This document shows positions 10,260-32,407 of a stretch of DNA of 64,000 bases, piece by piece. Source of the stretch: Tetragonia tetragonoides (lineage: Eukaryota > Streptophyta > Magnoliopsida > Caryophyllales > Aizoaceae); assembly GCA_038025085.1 (NCBI GenBank), contig CM076143.1, positions 50,972,501-51,036,500 on the forward strand. Reading direction: 5' to 3'. Made by a program: the position numbers and the translations under genes. Within the stretch, counting starts at the first letter, position 1, and each line of letters begins with the position of its first letter. Below the pieces are notes generated by a model. That model made no database searches, was not told the DNA's origin, and saw nothing but the letters and a program-made list of their open reading frames with translations.

Positions 10260-13200
10260 TGATTTGTTGTCCACGGGGTGGTTTATTGGGTCCCTACAAA
10301 GTTTGGACGACCATTTTACTTGACACTCACTCTAGAGAGCCGAACATCACAGTCATGGGTAAATACAAAATTCAGAGACACGGATAACCCACTAGTGCAT
10401 CGGGGTCCTCATAGGTGACAATTGATCCCACAGAGAAGTTTGAGCAAAATCTCAAACGGGTCCGGGAAGCCAAAAATGAAAGCTACAATCTACGTTTTTG
10501 GGCTTCCAAAGGGGCCCAACGAAAGTTGTTATCTTTGCACCATATGGCATGGGATACTATTTAAGGATGGAGGCCGCGGGCCCGCAGGGCCGGTTGTCAC
10601 CTTATTGGGTTTCTGTTGGGTTTGGACGACCATTTTACTGGTCATCCACTCTAAAAGATCGAACACCAAATTCATGGATGAATACGATTATTGGAGACCG
10701 AAATAGTCTACCGGGGGTCCTCTTGGTTAACAATGGACCCCCCTGAGAAGTTTGGGCGAAAATCTCAACCATCCTCCTGAAAGCCGAAAATGAAGGCATA
10801 ATCCACATTTTTTGGGCTTCTGAAGGGGTCCGAAACGAAAGTTGTTTTTTTTGCACGATATCGCACGGGACACCTTTAGGCACATCGGAAGCCACCGGGG
10901 TCGGTTATCAGGCGTTTATTAGGTTTCAACGACTCTTTTACTAGTTACCCTTTCTAAATGGTCCAACACTAATCAGTGAATACGAAGTTCATTGCCCGTA
11001 TGGGCTACCGGGGGCACTAGGGGTCCTCTTTGGTGACAATGGTCACTCCAGAAAAGTTTGGGCAAAAATCTCAACCGGGCCCGAGAGGCCAAAAATGAAG
11101 GCTATAGTTCACCTTTTCAGGCTTCTGGAAGGCCCGTAATGAAAGTTGTTATTTTCGCACCATATCGCGTAGGATACCCCACTGGACCATGTAGGTCCAC
11201 GAGGTCGGTTATAGGGTCACTATTTGGCTTTGACTGTTGATTTATTGGTCACCCACTCTAAAGGGATGAACACCTCAATCATGGTCGAATACGAATTTTG
11301 GAGACCCAGATGGCTTACCAGTGCTATCGGGGGTTCTCTTAGGTAACAATGGACCCCTCGAATAAGTTTGAGCAAAAATCTCAATTTGGGCCAGGAAACC
11401 AAAAATTTAGGCTATTATCCACATTTTTTGGGCTTCTAGAGGGCTCCGAAACGGAAGTTGTTATTTTTGCACGATATCGCACGTGACACCTTTAGGGAAC
11501 ATCGGAAGCCACCATGGTCGGTTATCAGGCCTCTATTGGGTATTAACTGGATACCCTTTCTAAATGGTCTAGCACTAAAATTATCCATGAATACGAAGTT
11601 CATTGACCCGTATGGCCTACCGGGGGCACTAGGGGTCCTCTTTGGTGACAATGGACACCCCAGAAAAGTTTGGGCAAAAATCCCAGTCTGGTCCGAGGGG
11701 CTGAAAATGAAGGCTATGGTTCACCTTTTTCGGGCTTATGAAGGGCCCGTAGTGAAAGTTGTTATTTTCGCACCATATCGCCTAGGATACCCCACTGGAC
11801 CATGATAGGTCCACGAGGTTGGTTATAGGGTCACTATTTGGCCTTGACGGTTGATTTATTGGCCACCCACTCTAAAGGGATGAACACCTCAATCATGGTC
11901 AAATACGAACTAGATGGCTTACCAGTGCTATCGGGGGTCCTCTTGGGTGACAATGGACCCCTTGAATAAGTTTGGGCAAAAATCTCAATCTTGCCCGGAA
12001 AACCAAAAATGAAGGCTATAATCCACATTTTTTGGGCTTCTGGAGGGCTTCGAAACGGAAGTTATTATTTTTGCACAATATTGACGGGACACCTTTAGGG
12101 AACATCAGAAGCCACAGGGGTCGGTTGTCGGGCCTCTATTAGGTTTTGACGACTCTTTTACTGGTTACCCGTTCTAAATGGTCCAACACTATAATTATCA
12201 GTGAATAAGAAGTTCATTGACCAGTATGGCCTACCGGGGGCACTAGGGGTCCTCTTTGGTGACAATTGGACACTCAGAAAAGTTTGGGCAAAAATCTCAA
12301 TCGGGCCCGAGCGGCTGAAAATGAAGGTTATAGTTCACTTTTTTCGGGCTTCTGGAGGGCCCGAAATGAACGTTGTTATTTTCGCACCATATCGCGTAGT
12401 ATACTTCAATGGACCATGATAGGTCACGAGGTCGGTTATAGGGTAACTATTTGGCTTTGACGATTGATTTATTGGTCACCCACTCTAAAGGGATTAACAC
12501 CTCAATCATGGTCGGATACGAAGTTTGGAGACCCAGATGACTACCTACCAGTGCTATCGGGGGTCCTCTTGGGTGACAATGGACCACTCGAATAAGCTTG
12601 GGCAAAATTCTCAATCTGGCACGGGAGACCAAAATGAAGGCTATAATCCACATTTTTTGGGCTTCTGGAGGGCTCCGAAACGGAAGTTGTTATTTTTGCA
12701 CGATATCGCACATGGCACCTTTAGGGAACATCGGAAGCCACCGGGGTCGGTTATCGAGCCTCTATTAGGCTTCGACGACTCTTTTACTGGTGACCCGTTC
12801 TAAATGGTCCAACGCTAAAATTATCATTCAATACGAAGTTTATTGACTTGTATGGCCTACCGGGGGCACTAGAGGCCCTCTTTGGTGACAATGGACACCC
12901 CATAAAAGTTTGGACGAAAATTTCAATCGGGCACGAGAGGCCGATAATGAAGGCTATAGTTCACCTTTTTCGGGCTTCCGGAGGGTCTGGAATGAAAGTT
13001 GTTATTTTCGCACCATATCGCGTGGGATACCCCACTGGACCATGAGAGGTCCACGAGGTCGATTATAGGGTCACTATTTGGCTTTGACGGTTGATTTATT
13101 TGTCACCCACTCTAAAGAGATGAACACCTCAATCATGGTCGAATACGAAATTTGGAGACCCAGATGACCTACCAGTGCTATCGGGGGTTCTCTTGGGTGA

Positions 13201-13710
13201 CAGTTGACCCCTCGAAGAAGTTTGGGCAAAAATCTCAATCTAGCCCTGGAAACCAAAAATGAAGGCTATATTTCACATTTTTCGGGCTTTCGGAGGCCCT
13301 GAAACAAAAGAAGTTATTTTTGTACCATATCACACGGGACATCCATGTGATATCGGGGGTCATGTTGGGTGACAATGGACCGCTCAGAGAAGTTTGGGAA
13401 AAAAATCTCAATCTGGCCTGGGAAACCAAAAATGAAGGCTATATTTCACATTTTTCGGGCTTTCGGAGGCCATGAAATAAAAGAAGTTATTTTTGTACCA
13501 TATCACACGGGACATCCACAGGAAACATGGGAGACCCCTGAGGTCGACTATCGGGTCCCTATTAAATATAGACGACTGTTTTACTAGTTACCATTGTAAA
13601 AGGTCGATTACCAATATCATGGATGAATAGGAAGTTTGGAGATTTAGAAGGCCTATTAAGGGCACATAGAATCATCTTGAATTACAATAAACTTTGAATA
13701 AGTATGGGAA
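10260..13710 (+). repeat. Satellite array 1: about 12 units of a roughly 311-bp repeat
   Basis: A marker, AGTTTGGGCAAAAATCTC and variants, recurs near 10438, 10749, 11054, 11366, 11669, 11969, 12280, 12592, 12906, 13217, 13391 and 13692: steps of about 300-314 bp, with one short unit of about 174 bp. Two unit types alternate in the middle. One has 'CACCATATCGCGTAGGATACC...CACTGGACCATG' then 'CCAGTGCTATCGGGGGT'; the other has 'CACGATATCGCAC...CCTTTAGGGAACATC' then 'CCTACCGGGGGCACTAGG'. The higher-order period is therefore about 615-625 bp. Copies differ by several percent and many indels. The open frames inside are broken repeats of one another, and the period is not a multiple of three, so they are not treated as genes. 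The same family lies inverted at 37.6 and 46.8 kb. Confidence 0.88.
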
Positions 13711-14365
13711 AAAATCTTAAGCGAGTCCCAAAAAGCCCAAAAAAAAGCCTATAATTTGAAACTCAACTTTGTTAAACATTCCATTCAACCTACTTATATG
13801 ACAAAACTGAAAGAAGAAAGAAAAAAGAGGGGATACTTGACCTTATCAAATCCGTACACCATGACATTATCAAATACACTAATTTTATTTTCGGGACATA
13901 TCGGATTAGTAGGTGCAACTTGTAAGATATGGTTCACCATTTTTTTTCTTTGAGGGTTAGGCATTAAGGATTTGGGATCGAAATCAATGTGTACTCGTCT
14001 TTGTGCCTCTGATCTACAATCTACATGGAAGCATAAAAAGTCATTTGGACTTTTAAGCTAAAATAAAAAGAAAAAGAAAATACCACGTCGGACAGAGTTA
14101 GTGGGTCCCAAATATATCATAGCCATTTATCAACTGTTACGTGGCCTCCCTTCATCCTCTCTTTAAAACAGAAAAGGAAAAAAAGGAAAAAGAATGGAAA
14201 AAACAAGAGGAGAGAGAAAGAGCAGAGACACGACACGGCACCACACATACACTCTCTCTCCCTCTCTGGTCTAAAGTCTAAACCTGAAGTTGCTGATACA
14301 AAAGTTTTTTGTTCTTCGATAATTTGCTGATACAAAGCTTAGAAGCTCGAAATTAGCTTTCAACA
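13711..14365. other. Intergenic region and 5' leader of the PHT4-type gene
   Basis: Between the satellite and the transporter start codon. The last 150 bp hold a CT-rich tract (tctctctccctctctgg, about 14251-14270), which looks like a 5' untranslated leader. No TATA box could be fixed. Confidence 0.45.
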
Positions 14366-24345
<9,980 letters not shown>

Positions 24346-24837
24346 TCAGGCAGTACGTGATTTGATTGCTTCGTTTTCTTTTCCAAATTAGGTGGTCTTT
24401 TTTATCTGCCACCTAATTTCGAGCACATATATATACAGCTATAGAAGGAATGGCAGCTTGTATATTTCTCCTGTCGTTCATTCTTGAAGCCTTTTCCTAA
24501 AATTTTGCCTATTTGGTAGGTCTGGAGGCCTTAGATCTGTATGATTTTTAATATATGAAAACCGAAATTAATCAGTTATTCAAGAAGTAGCAATTGATTC
24601 TTGTGACATCTAACCACATTTTTTACAGTGGATATGTAAATTTTTATTCCTCGTCGTCATAGTTTTTCCTAATAGGAATTTTGATGTAAATTTGGCTGCC
24701 ATTTTAAGCGTTTCCATGCTAGAAATCTCTTGACAGAACTCTTCCAAAAATATATCCATCTACTACCTCTGAAATGCATTAATTATTTTAGAATATAAGC
24801 CTATTACCAGACGGACCACCATTCTAGGTCCATCTAT
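24346..24837. other. Convergent 3' flanks of the PHT4-type and heparanase-like genes
   Basis: This 492-bp stretch must contain both 3' untranslated regions and both polyadenylation zones. AT-rich runs are present, but no single polyadenylation signal can be chosen. Transcripts from the two strands could overlap here. Confidence 0.55.
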
Positions 24838-27332
24838 TTATCTGCAAGCGGGAAGTACAACGTAAGGTATATGGACAAATACAATGGAGAAAGGACCCAC
24901 AGTTATTGGTTCTGTTGAGTTCACATGTACAGGGGTTAAGGAAGGGATTTCCCCAGATGAATCCAGTGTCAAAATCTCTCCATTAAGCTTCATTTTTTGG
25001 CTCTGCAAATTCCCATCATTTGCTGTTAGGTGGTACTCAGCTCTTAGCCTCTCTGTTTGTTCTTTTTGGTGCGGCCGGATCAGACTAAACCTAGATCTCT
25101 GCTTATAGTGATGACGCGTATGTAGACTCCATGTACCATTGAAGCCCACATCCGTTCGAACGGTAGTGTTTCCATCTAAGTTGATCAACAGCAACATGAT
25201 ACCTTGCTGCAAGAGAGTCGAAACAGACCTTAAGCTTCGTGACATTCATTCAGCATAATATAAAGGTTCTGTAAACTAGTTCTTGGGCAAGGTTTAAACT
25301 TACCGATAGTTTTGAGCAGTGAGCATAAGCTCGGACTTTCTCTGTCCCAGAAAAGCTTGTTGATAGAACCTTTCTTCCCATCAACCGATGCCAAAGTAGG
25401 GCGCTGCTTAGAGTGAGAATGAATCATCAAACCATGATTTGCACATTATGGACTGTGATATTTTCTTATGCCTGTGAGATTCTACTAACCTGTAGTAGTC
25501 TGGATTTGGGACAAAAGTAGTGGTGTTGAGCAAGCCATAGTTTCCTCCAATCAGAGTTTGTCTACAATAGGTTTTGGTGTCATATGTTGATGACATGGCA
25601 AGCTGATCCAAATACCTGTTTCCATTTTCAGATCACCAGCCTGTTAAACGAGGGCAGAAAGGAAAGGAAAACTCGAGGGAAAGAGAGTCATCTTGAACTA
25701 CAGCTTCAGTAACCATTACCAGAAACTGAACACAAATGCATTTGTAACATGGTTGTGGCCACTGTTATAAGCCCCTCCTGCCTCGCCGACCCATGCAACA
25801 GTGGAAGTCCCAGACGTCTTGAGAATGGCTTTTAGGCCTCTAAACGTGTTGGCCTCTCCATCGAGATAGGATGGATCAAGGATCTTATCTATAAGGTGCT
25901 CATCAACTCCTATAAATTCACAAATAGAAGATGTCAGGCTTTTCTCTGATGAGTGATGAGCTCAGAAAACTACTGTTCGGAAAGTGTTATCAGATATACC
26001 TGGCCCTAGATTGTATATATGGTGTGTCATCACATCCAATTTGGCTTGTGTCTTGTTTATGAATTCGCTAAACCAGTTATTGTCAAAGAACCCTCCAGGT
26101 GCTATGACCAGAGGCTTAGAGTTATTGGCGTCGTAAATATCTTCCAGCATGTTATTTAGAGAAATCAGATCAGAGGCATACTGATCTGCTGAAACTCTTG
26201 TTCCTACTCCACTGCCGCTCAGCTCATTTCCTGACACCAAAGAGATCAAACTCAGGACACACGAATTGATCACTGATTTATGTTATAGTAGAAGCATTCA
26301 CAAGTTCATTTCTTTGTTCTTTTTCCTTATTTGGACGATCAGGAAGAAATCACAGGTTCTGTTCCACTGTCATCCTACTGAATACTGGAATTTGAAGAGA
26401 AAAGTAATGATACCGAGCTCCCAGCCATGAATGGTGTAACCCTTGTCGACTGTGTAACGTATAAGAGATTCGGCATTTGAGGAGTCCCAAGCACCTGCTG
26501 CAGACCCATCATGCTGGATGTGTCTTCCAGCAAGAGCATTTAGTCCGAAAACCACCCACGCTCTGAAAATGGGGGGAAAAACACCAGTTTTAAGTGAATA
26601 AAATGCCTTGGTGTTGAGCCTTGGTATTTATCAGCTAAGGGGATCAAAATGGAAGTGCTTTTACCCAGATTTGTTGAAGAAGGTGTTCAATTCATCCCAT
26701 CGCTTCATCGGTAAGCATCCTTGAGTAAAACCAAACATCTCTGAGGTGTTATTTCTGAACTGGTTACATGGTTTGCTAGTATCATCGCTTTCATATATCA
26801 GTTTGTCTTGTAAACTGCCACCCAGCCTTAGTTTCAAAGGCGAAAAGGCTGCATCATTTGTATTCAGTTTAAGGAACTCCATTGATGGAAATTGACAAGT
26901 GAATTAGTTCTAAAAACTGATGAAAACTCAGGAAAAACTTACCCCGTACTGCATTCAAAAATATTTTGTTGGTGAGATCCTGCACATAACATTCATAATA
27001 AACAAACACCAATTATTATCAATTACAAAATCTCATTGCTTTCCTTGAAGCAATATTTATATTTCTAGATTTTCTACTTTGTTAACTTAAAGGCATGCAT
27101 CAGAAAAGAACCGAGCACATCTCTGAATAATTTTCAGGGTGAGTTTCAGAAGCATAAATCTAACTTGCTGTAAAAACTTTTCACAGCAGAGGTTTCATCA
27201 AGATTCAGCAGGACAGCTCAACTGCTCAAGCTACAGGAAGAAATGAGGTACAACTTCTGCCTTATTCTTTACTTAACTTTTAAGTGGAAATAGTAGACAG
27301 AATACATGACCAAAGCTCTTACTTTATTACCT

Positions 27333-27377
<45 letters not shown>

Positions 27378-27944
27378 CCAGTAGATGTCCCGCCGAGGGC
27401 GGGGTGTGGGAAGGTCCAGAAGTACGCAACCTTACCCCTAACTAGCCGCCTAGTAGGGAGGCTATTTTCGAAAGACCCACGAAAACAATTTGATTTTTGA
27501 CTTTATTACATAACAACAATTAGCTTAAATGGACCAAATTTCATCTGAAATCTTCAATTTCAGCAGCTTAGATTCATGACACTGTACTACATGAAATTGA
27601 AGAACAATGTAAAAGCAATAAGAACAAGAGAGAAACATATGAAGTTCACATTTTTTTCAACAAGCTGTCAACTTCTTGAAATGAAAGGGAAGAAAAAAGT
27701 TTACCAGATTGAGAAGAGAAGCATTGCCCCAACTACAGGTACCATAGTCACATTTCTCAGGAGGCCACCAATCCAAAGTAGCACAAATGAAATCTTTGTC
27801 AGTCTCTGCAATGGCAGCTCTCCCATCAATATAAACATTTCCTTCAACCACTGAACCTGAGCTTGCTTTTACAAAAACCAAGCTTGAGCTCAACAAAAAC
27901 ACCAAAAAACACAAACCCTCCATTGCCCAAATCAGGGAACCCAT
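24838..27944 (-). CDS. Heparanase-like protein (GH79 endo-beta-glucuronidase), 9 exons
   Basis: Exons: 27944-27705, 26979-26943, 26848-26665, 26562-26414, 26230-26000, 25909-25720, 25615-25490, 25403-25304, 25206-24838. Phases all join, giving 541 residues. The start MGSLIWAMEG is chosen because it gives a clean signal peptide (hydrophobic LCFLVFLLSSSLVF); an upstream in-frame ATG at 27980 would add a Lys-rich stretch. The GH79 landmarks are present: the acid/base glutamate in WELGNE (about residue 206), the nucleophile glutamate in WVGEAGG (about 323), and the FSPLKLRLGGSLQD block. The C-terminal beta-sandwich is complete. Plant members (the AtGUS group) are secreted or wall-bound and remove glucuronic acid from arabinogalactan proteins. 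Nothing looks broken. Intron 1 (26980-27704) carries a short retroelement insertion. Confidence 0.93.
27339..27499 (-). mobile_element. SINE or truncated RTE 3' tail with (TTG)n end, in heparanase-like intron 1
   Basis: Read on the minus strand, it starts TTTCGTGGGTCTTTCG, passes through GGGGTAAGGTTGCGTACTT and the hairpin-like CGCCCTCGGCGGG, and ends in about a dozen TTG units. Flanks repeat ACTTTATTAC[C/A]TAACAAC (27321-27338 and 27500-27517), a target duplication with one mismatch. The same tail ends the RTE element at 54.8 kb and recurs at 54.5 kb, so it was mobilised either as a truncated RTE or as a SINE using RTE machinery. Confidence 0.75.
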
Positions 27945-28130
27945 TTTTTGAGTTTTTTTTTTTTTCCCCAACAAACTCACTTATTTTTTTTTATCTTCTT
28001 CCCCAGATTTCTTTCTTCAGTTTCACTTCCCTCCAAATGCAGCAAGCAATGTGCTTTATTTATTTGATTTTATTTATTGAGGGAGAAAGCAAGCTATGTG
28101 GAGAACAAGTGGGATGTTCCTAAAGAGCTA

Positions 28131-28173
28131 AGAGAGATAGAGAAAGAGAGAGAGAGAGAGAGAAGAAGAAGAA
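28131..28173. repeat. GA/GAA microsatellite upstream of the heparanase-like gene
   Basis: An (AG)n run followed by (AAG)n about 190-230 bp upstream of the heparanase-like start codon. On the transcribed strand this is a CT-rich tract, as often found in plant core promoters and 5' leaders. Confidence 0.8.
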
Positions 28174-28526
28174 GAAAAGGGGGGAGAATGGATTTAAACA
28201 AACGTAAAGTATTTGTGAGATTTTATGTAATTATAGAGGTTTGTTGCAAGTGGGGGCTTTTTGGTTCTCTGTTTCCTTCAGAAAGTAGGGAAAACAACTG
28301 CTACCTTTGTCAAGGACCACATTCCCTTTCTTCAACATATCTGCATGGATCTGCAATAAGGGATCAGAGAGAAACATCAGAAGATCAGATTGGGGCAATT
28401 TTTTCTGCATCTATTTATTTCTTTGATCTTTTTAGTGCACTCAAATAAATTAAGTGATTAACCATCTGTGACAGATAAGACAGTGATGCTTTGATGGACC
28501 TTAGGGTGTATTTTTTTTCACTTATT
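28174..28526. other. Upstream region of the heparanase-like gene
   Basis: No gene seen. It should contain the distal promoter. Short open frames here have no domain. Confidence 0.45.
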
Positions 28527-28822
28527 GGACCTTACTCAATCAGTGAAAATAAGTGGCAAGACCTTATTCAATCAGTGAGAATCAGTGGTTAGACCTTATT
28601 GAATCAATGAGAATCAGTGGCAAGACCTTACTCAATCAGTGAAAATCAGTGACAGGACCCACATTCCTACTTACAGAATTTGTGGCAGGACCTTATTGAA
28701 TCAATGAAAATCAGTGGAAGGACCTTATTGAATCAGTGAGAATCAGTGACATGACCTTACTCAATCAGTGGGAATCAGTGGCAGAACCTTACTCAATCAG
28801 TGAGAATCAGTGGAAATAAGTG
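28527..28822. repeat. Minisatellite, about 9 copies of a 32-bp unit
   Basis: The unit GACCTTATTCAATCAGTGAG + AATCAGTGGCAA recurs with variants (TTATT/TTACT, AATCAG/AATCAA, GAGAATC/GAAAATC). The array is interrupted once (about 28657-28690) by 'acccacattcctacttacagaatttg'. It is non-coding, between the heparanase-like promoter and intergenic DNA. Confidence 0.85.
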
Positions 28823-28829
28823 GAAAAGA

Positions 28830-30090
28830 ACGCACCCTTAATCCCTTATTGTTGTTTGTCATTCATTTCGAGGATTACTCGATAATCAGTTCAGTTTAGT
28901 TCAATGATCTACTTTTTGTTACAAATTATTGTTCTGTTTAGTTGAGTGCGAATGAATAAGAATATACTTATCTCGAAAAAAAACAAGATTATATTGTATG
29001 GTCCATGGATAATCATGTCATAAGAATATAAGATATGGCCTGACCCTTAAGAAGTTATTATGTTATCATGGACTAAACAGATTCTTATGCCTGATTTTGT
29101 AGGCCCAGAACTTTCATAATACATATGACAGAGATTAATCATATAATGTAGCAGTACTATTTTGAAGAGATTTGTGAGAAAACAAAAACTTTGGGGGTCT
29201 TGGGGACCAATCAACAGCAAAAGAGAAAAGGGTGAACATGAGAGTCTAAATATGAGGTAGCGGGGTACGTTAATCGCCATTTACTTACACCCTATTTTTT
29301 AACCATTTTGACAAGAAGAAAAAAAAAAAACAGCAAAAGAGGAAAGGGTGAAAGCAAAGCTAAGCTTTGGAGATTGTGATTTACTGAATTTCCAGCCTTT
29401 CTGAGAGGCCAATGGCTAGCAGCTTAAAATAAATGTTTGATCAAGAACAATAAATAATCTAATAATGGCAATGGTCAAATGTAATGTATGACCAATGGAA
29501 CAAGAGGTCAAACAAGTCCTCATAATGCATTTTGATTGGCATGATGGTCTGTACTCTTTATAACAAAAGTGTATATTTTATACTGCTTGTCAGAGAAAAA
29601 CTCTGATATCTGTAAAGGGAGTAAAAAAAGAATAGTTTAGTTTATGTGTTTGCAATGGTGTAAGTATTCCTTTTATGTGTTTGCAATGGTGTAAGTATTC
29701 CTCTAAACAGGTTCCTCTATTTAGGATGTTAATATGTTCCACTGTCCTTATCTTTAACACCAAATTAGGTTACCTAGTGATCTGATCTATTACTTTAATA
29801 AACTACTTTTCCGACATACCCCAAATGTATATTATTGGTGTTTCCGTGTAATACACGATTGATGATTACTTTGAATTTTTTATTTGTTATTTTTTTAATT
29901 CTATTGAGGTCGAATTTTATTTGCTTTTAGTGTCTCATGTAGTCATGTGCCATAGCATATGGCCTATGGGTCTATAGATTATAGTTCATGAGTATCAAAT
30001 GTCAAGCTTCTTTTTTGGTGCAAATCAAATGTATAACTTTACAAAAAACACTATTGTGATATTCGAGTATCATTATTTACATGGCTACAT
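28830..30090. other. Intergenic AT-rich DNA with a 31-bp tandem duplication
   Basis: No gene recognised. At 29641-29702 a 31-bp unit (TTTATGTGTTTGCAATGGTG + TAAGTATTCC) is present twice in tandem, nearly perfect. The rest is AT-rich without clear structure. Confidence 0.6.
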
Positions 30091-30095
30091 ACTAA

Positions 30096-30525
30096 CAGTG
30101 TGTTTGAGAACTTTATGTTAATGAGTAAAATGAAGCAAAATTAGAGACAACTATAAAATCTTTAAAATTGCTTTGTTTGGTTATTAGTAAGGAAAACTGT
30201 GGAAAATTAAAAGTATGGAAATCTGTGGAGATCTCCTAGTTATAATTTGCTCAATTAGATTTCCATAGTTTTCCCCTCAAAATCGATGGAAAATCTGTGG
30301 AAATATGAGAAAATCTAAAAAGAAAGCCTTTATTTTACCATAGATTTCTACCGTAACCAACCAAACAAAAGAAAACGATGTAAATCTCCTACATTTCTAC
30401 AACATTTATACCCATAAACCAAACAAATGAAAATGATAAGATTTTCATTGTTTTACTTTGATGTAGATTTTCATAGATTTACTTTTGTACAATTTTCCTC
30501 ATTTACAAAGTTCCCAAACATAGTG
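30096..30525. mobile_element. Tourist/Harbinger-like MITE
   Basis: A 430-bp element bounded by inverted ends CAGTGTGTTTGAGAACTTT (left) and CAAAGTTCCCAAACATAGTG (right), with a TAA target duplication at 30093-30095 and 30526-30528. The interior is AT-rich and itself partly self-complementary (repeated AATCTGTGGAAAT / ATTTCCATAG wording). No transposase. The 3-bp TAA duplication fits the PIF/Harbinger superfamily. Confidence 0.7.
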
Positions 30526-30538
30526 TAAAACTCTCCTA

Positions 30539-30631
30539 TGAGGCAGCTTCATTCATGAGATATAACTTTTTTGTTTGGAAGTATGACTTTTTTATTTACA
30601 GATATCACGTCTCACACATGAAACCGCCTCA
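30539..30631. repeat. Foldback element, copy 2
   Basis: Left arm TGAGGCAGCTTCATTCATGA and right arm TCACACATGAAACCGCCTCA are inverted copies; the loop is T-rich. It sits only 13 bp beyond the Tourist-like MITE. The same arm wording is found at 5.8, 31.3 and 48.8 kb. Confidence 0.6.
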
Positions 30632-31270
30632 AATGAATTTTTGGGGACTACATAACATAATACATGTTAAGAGATTGGTGAGTACATATTCATATATGAC
30701 CAAATATTTTACTTAATTTAGAGACTACTACATACAAATCAATAGGAAAAAGAAAGAAGAATGTTGATGAAAAAAAAAAAATCCAAGTGTCTCTAAATGT
30801 TTAGTAGGACACAATTCATATTTTGGAAACCTTTTGTCTAACTCTACTAGAAATTAAATTTCAAGACGTAATATTAGAAGCATAACACTTTAATTATTTT
30901 CTTGTTTGTTTTTGGTCCATAGACTTCTCTTTCACTATGATGGGAGTCACCAAACTATATTGGTGTTTGGTACCATTTGAAATTGAAACGACAACACAAA
31001 ATTAAAGGAGCAAATTTCTTTTCTTTTCTTTTCATGAATTTGTGTACACATCACATGCATGGATCAGGTGAGCTTTTACTCGATACAGATGAGCCATAGA
31101 CGAGCTTGGAATAATGAAGGACAATCTTATACCATGTTTGGTGAAATAAAGTTGCAAATCGCAACCTAACATCACCAACCAATTAGAGACGTATTTTGCC
31201 TTTGCGTTGTCTTCTTGCATACCCACCACTAGTAGTCTAGTACTACAAACTTTCACCTTCAAAAGGTCTC
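30632..31270. other. Intergenic AT-rich DNA
   Basis: No gene or repeat structure recognised. The open frame at 31032-31262 on the minus strand has no known domain. Confidence 0.45.
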
Positions 31271-31273
31271 CAA

Positions 31274-31370
31274 TGAGGTCGCCTCAAGTTGAGACCCCCT
31301 CTATAGCCAAACATGACATAAGCATGACGTCATGCTTGTTAGAGGGCGCCTCACCTTGAACCCGCCTCAG
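31274..31370. repeat. Foldback element, copy 3, with perfect central palindrome
   Basis: Arms TGAGGTCGCCTCAAGTTGAG and, reversed, TGAGGCGGGTTCAAGGTGAG meet at a perfect 18-bp palindrome AAGCATGACGTCATGCTT (31320-31337). The whole can fold as one hairpin. The centre contains TGACGTCA, the consensus core for plant bZIP factors, though no role is implied by that alone. Confidence 0.7.
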
Positions 31371-31825
31371 ATCATACAAGTTTTTGTGTTTCACCTGTGT
31401 AGAGATACCAATACTCAAAAACTTCCTTTGCCATTACATTAATTTGTATTACTTAAAATGGTCAAAATTAGGTGGCTTAGACTTGCATTGCATATATAGA
31501 GTGGCATCTACATTAATCCATAATTTAGGATCTTGAGCTAAATTGTCAAAGTTTAGTGTACGAAATCGTACATTATAACACAAGTCATGATTTCTCTCTA
31601 AGTCTTGAGTAGGGTGGACCATTGGACCTATCCCGTGAGGCGTAGGAAGGGAGAGGGGAATGTGAGAGGCCTCATATCATGAGTCGCCCATACAGGTTTT
31701 GGTGATTCATAAATCATCATGACCTGGTGTCCCAAAGAACATACAAGTCCAGCAACTTATGTAGATAAATGTCTACTTCAACACAGTCAGCCACTCCTAG
31801 AAAGCTTTGATAATAAATGTTGAAG
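31371..31825. other. Intergenic DNA
   Basis: No gene seen. A stretch near 31620-31690 (CCGTGAGGCG...GAGGCCTCATATCATGAG) is worded like the foldback family and may be a decayed member. Confidence 0.4.
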
Positions 31826-32407
31826 CTAAGTTAGATGTGATGGTGTTATGCAATAGTATGGGTGAAACTGATTCTTCAGATGGACGTTTTTCACTCCATT
31901 TCCAACAGGTTAAAAAAAAAATTACTACAGCAAACACTTTGATGTTGATGTTTAGGTTGATTGCACTACAGCCAACATATTAAAGCAACCTCAATTACCC
32001 TATTTTGGTTGAAGATTCTATTACATCAATATCAACATTATCCCAGTGCCTCAAAAGGGTCCCGTCTAGGCAGGGTAGGGGGAGGGTCGGTTGTAGGAAG
32101 TCTTACCCCTGTGAAAGTCTCACGGAGAGACTGTTTCCATTTGACCAAATATCTGAAGGGCGACAACCATAGACAGTTTCACGATAAAAAAAAAGTGCCG
32201 ACAGTCAACCTAAGTTAGATGTGATGGTGTTATGCATTAGTATGGGTGAAACTGATTCTTCAGATGGACGTTTTTTACTCCATTTCCAACAGGTTAATTT
32301 TTTTTTTTACTACAGCAAACACTTTGATGTTGATGTCTAGGTTGATTGCACTACAGCCAAGATATTAAAGCAACCTCATTTACATTATTTTGGTTGAAGA
32401 TTCTATT
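31826..32407. repeat. 198-bp direct repeats flanking an RTE/SINE-tail-like spacer
   Basis: Two copies, 31826-32023 and 32210-32407, begin CTAAGTTAGATGTGATGGTG and end GGTTGAAGATTCTATTA; by eye they differ at roughly 5 percent of positions plus a poly-A versus poly-T difference. The 186-bp spacer contains wording like the RTE/SINE tails of this window (GGTCCCGTCTAGGCAGGG, GTCTTACCCC, GAGACTGTTTCC). The arrangement suggests a tandem duplication created together with, or after, that insertion. Confidence 0.7.

Noticed and set aside
10422..13587. Recurring small ORFs in satellite array 1 (for example YGLPGALGVLFGDN)
   Set aside because: They recur because the DNA repeats; the roughly 311-bp period is not a multiple of three, each copy is broken at a different place, and no domain is recognised.
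10260..13710. CRISPR-like regular repeats
   Set aside because: Units of about 311 bp without distinct spacers in a plant nuclear genome are satellite DNA, not CRISPR.
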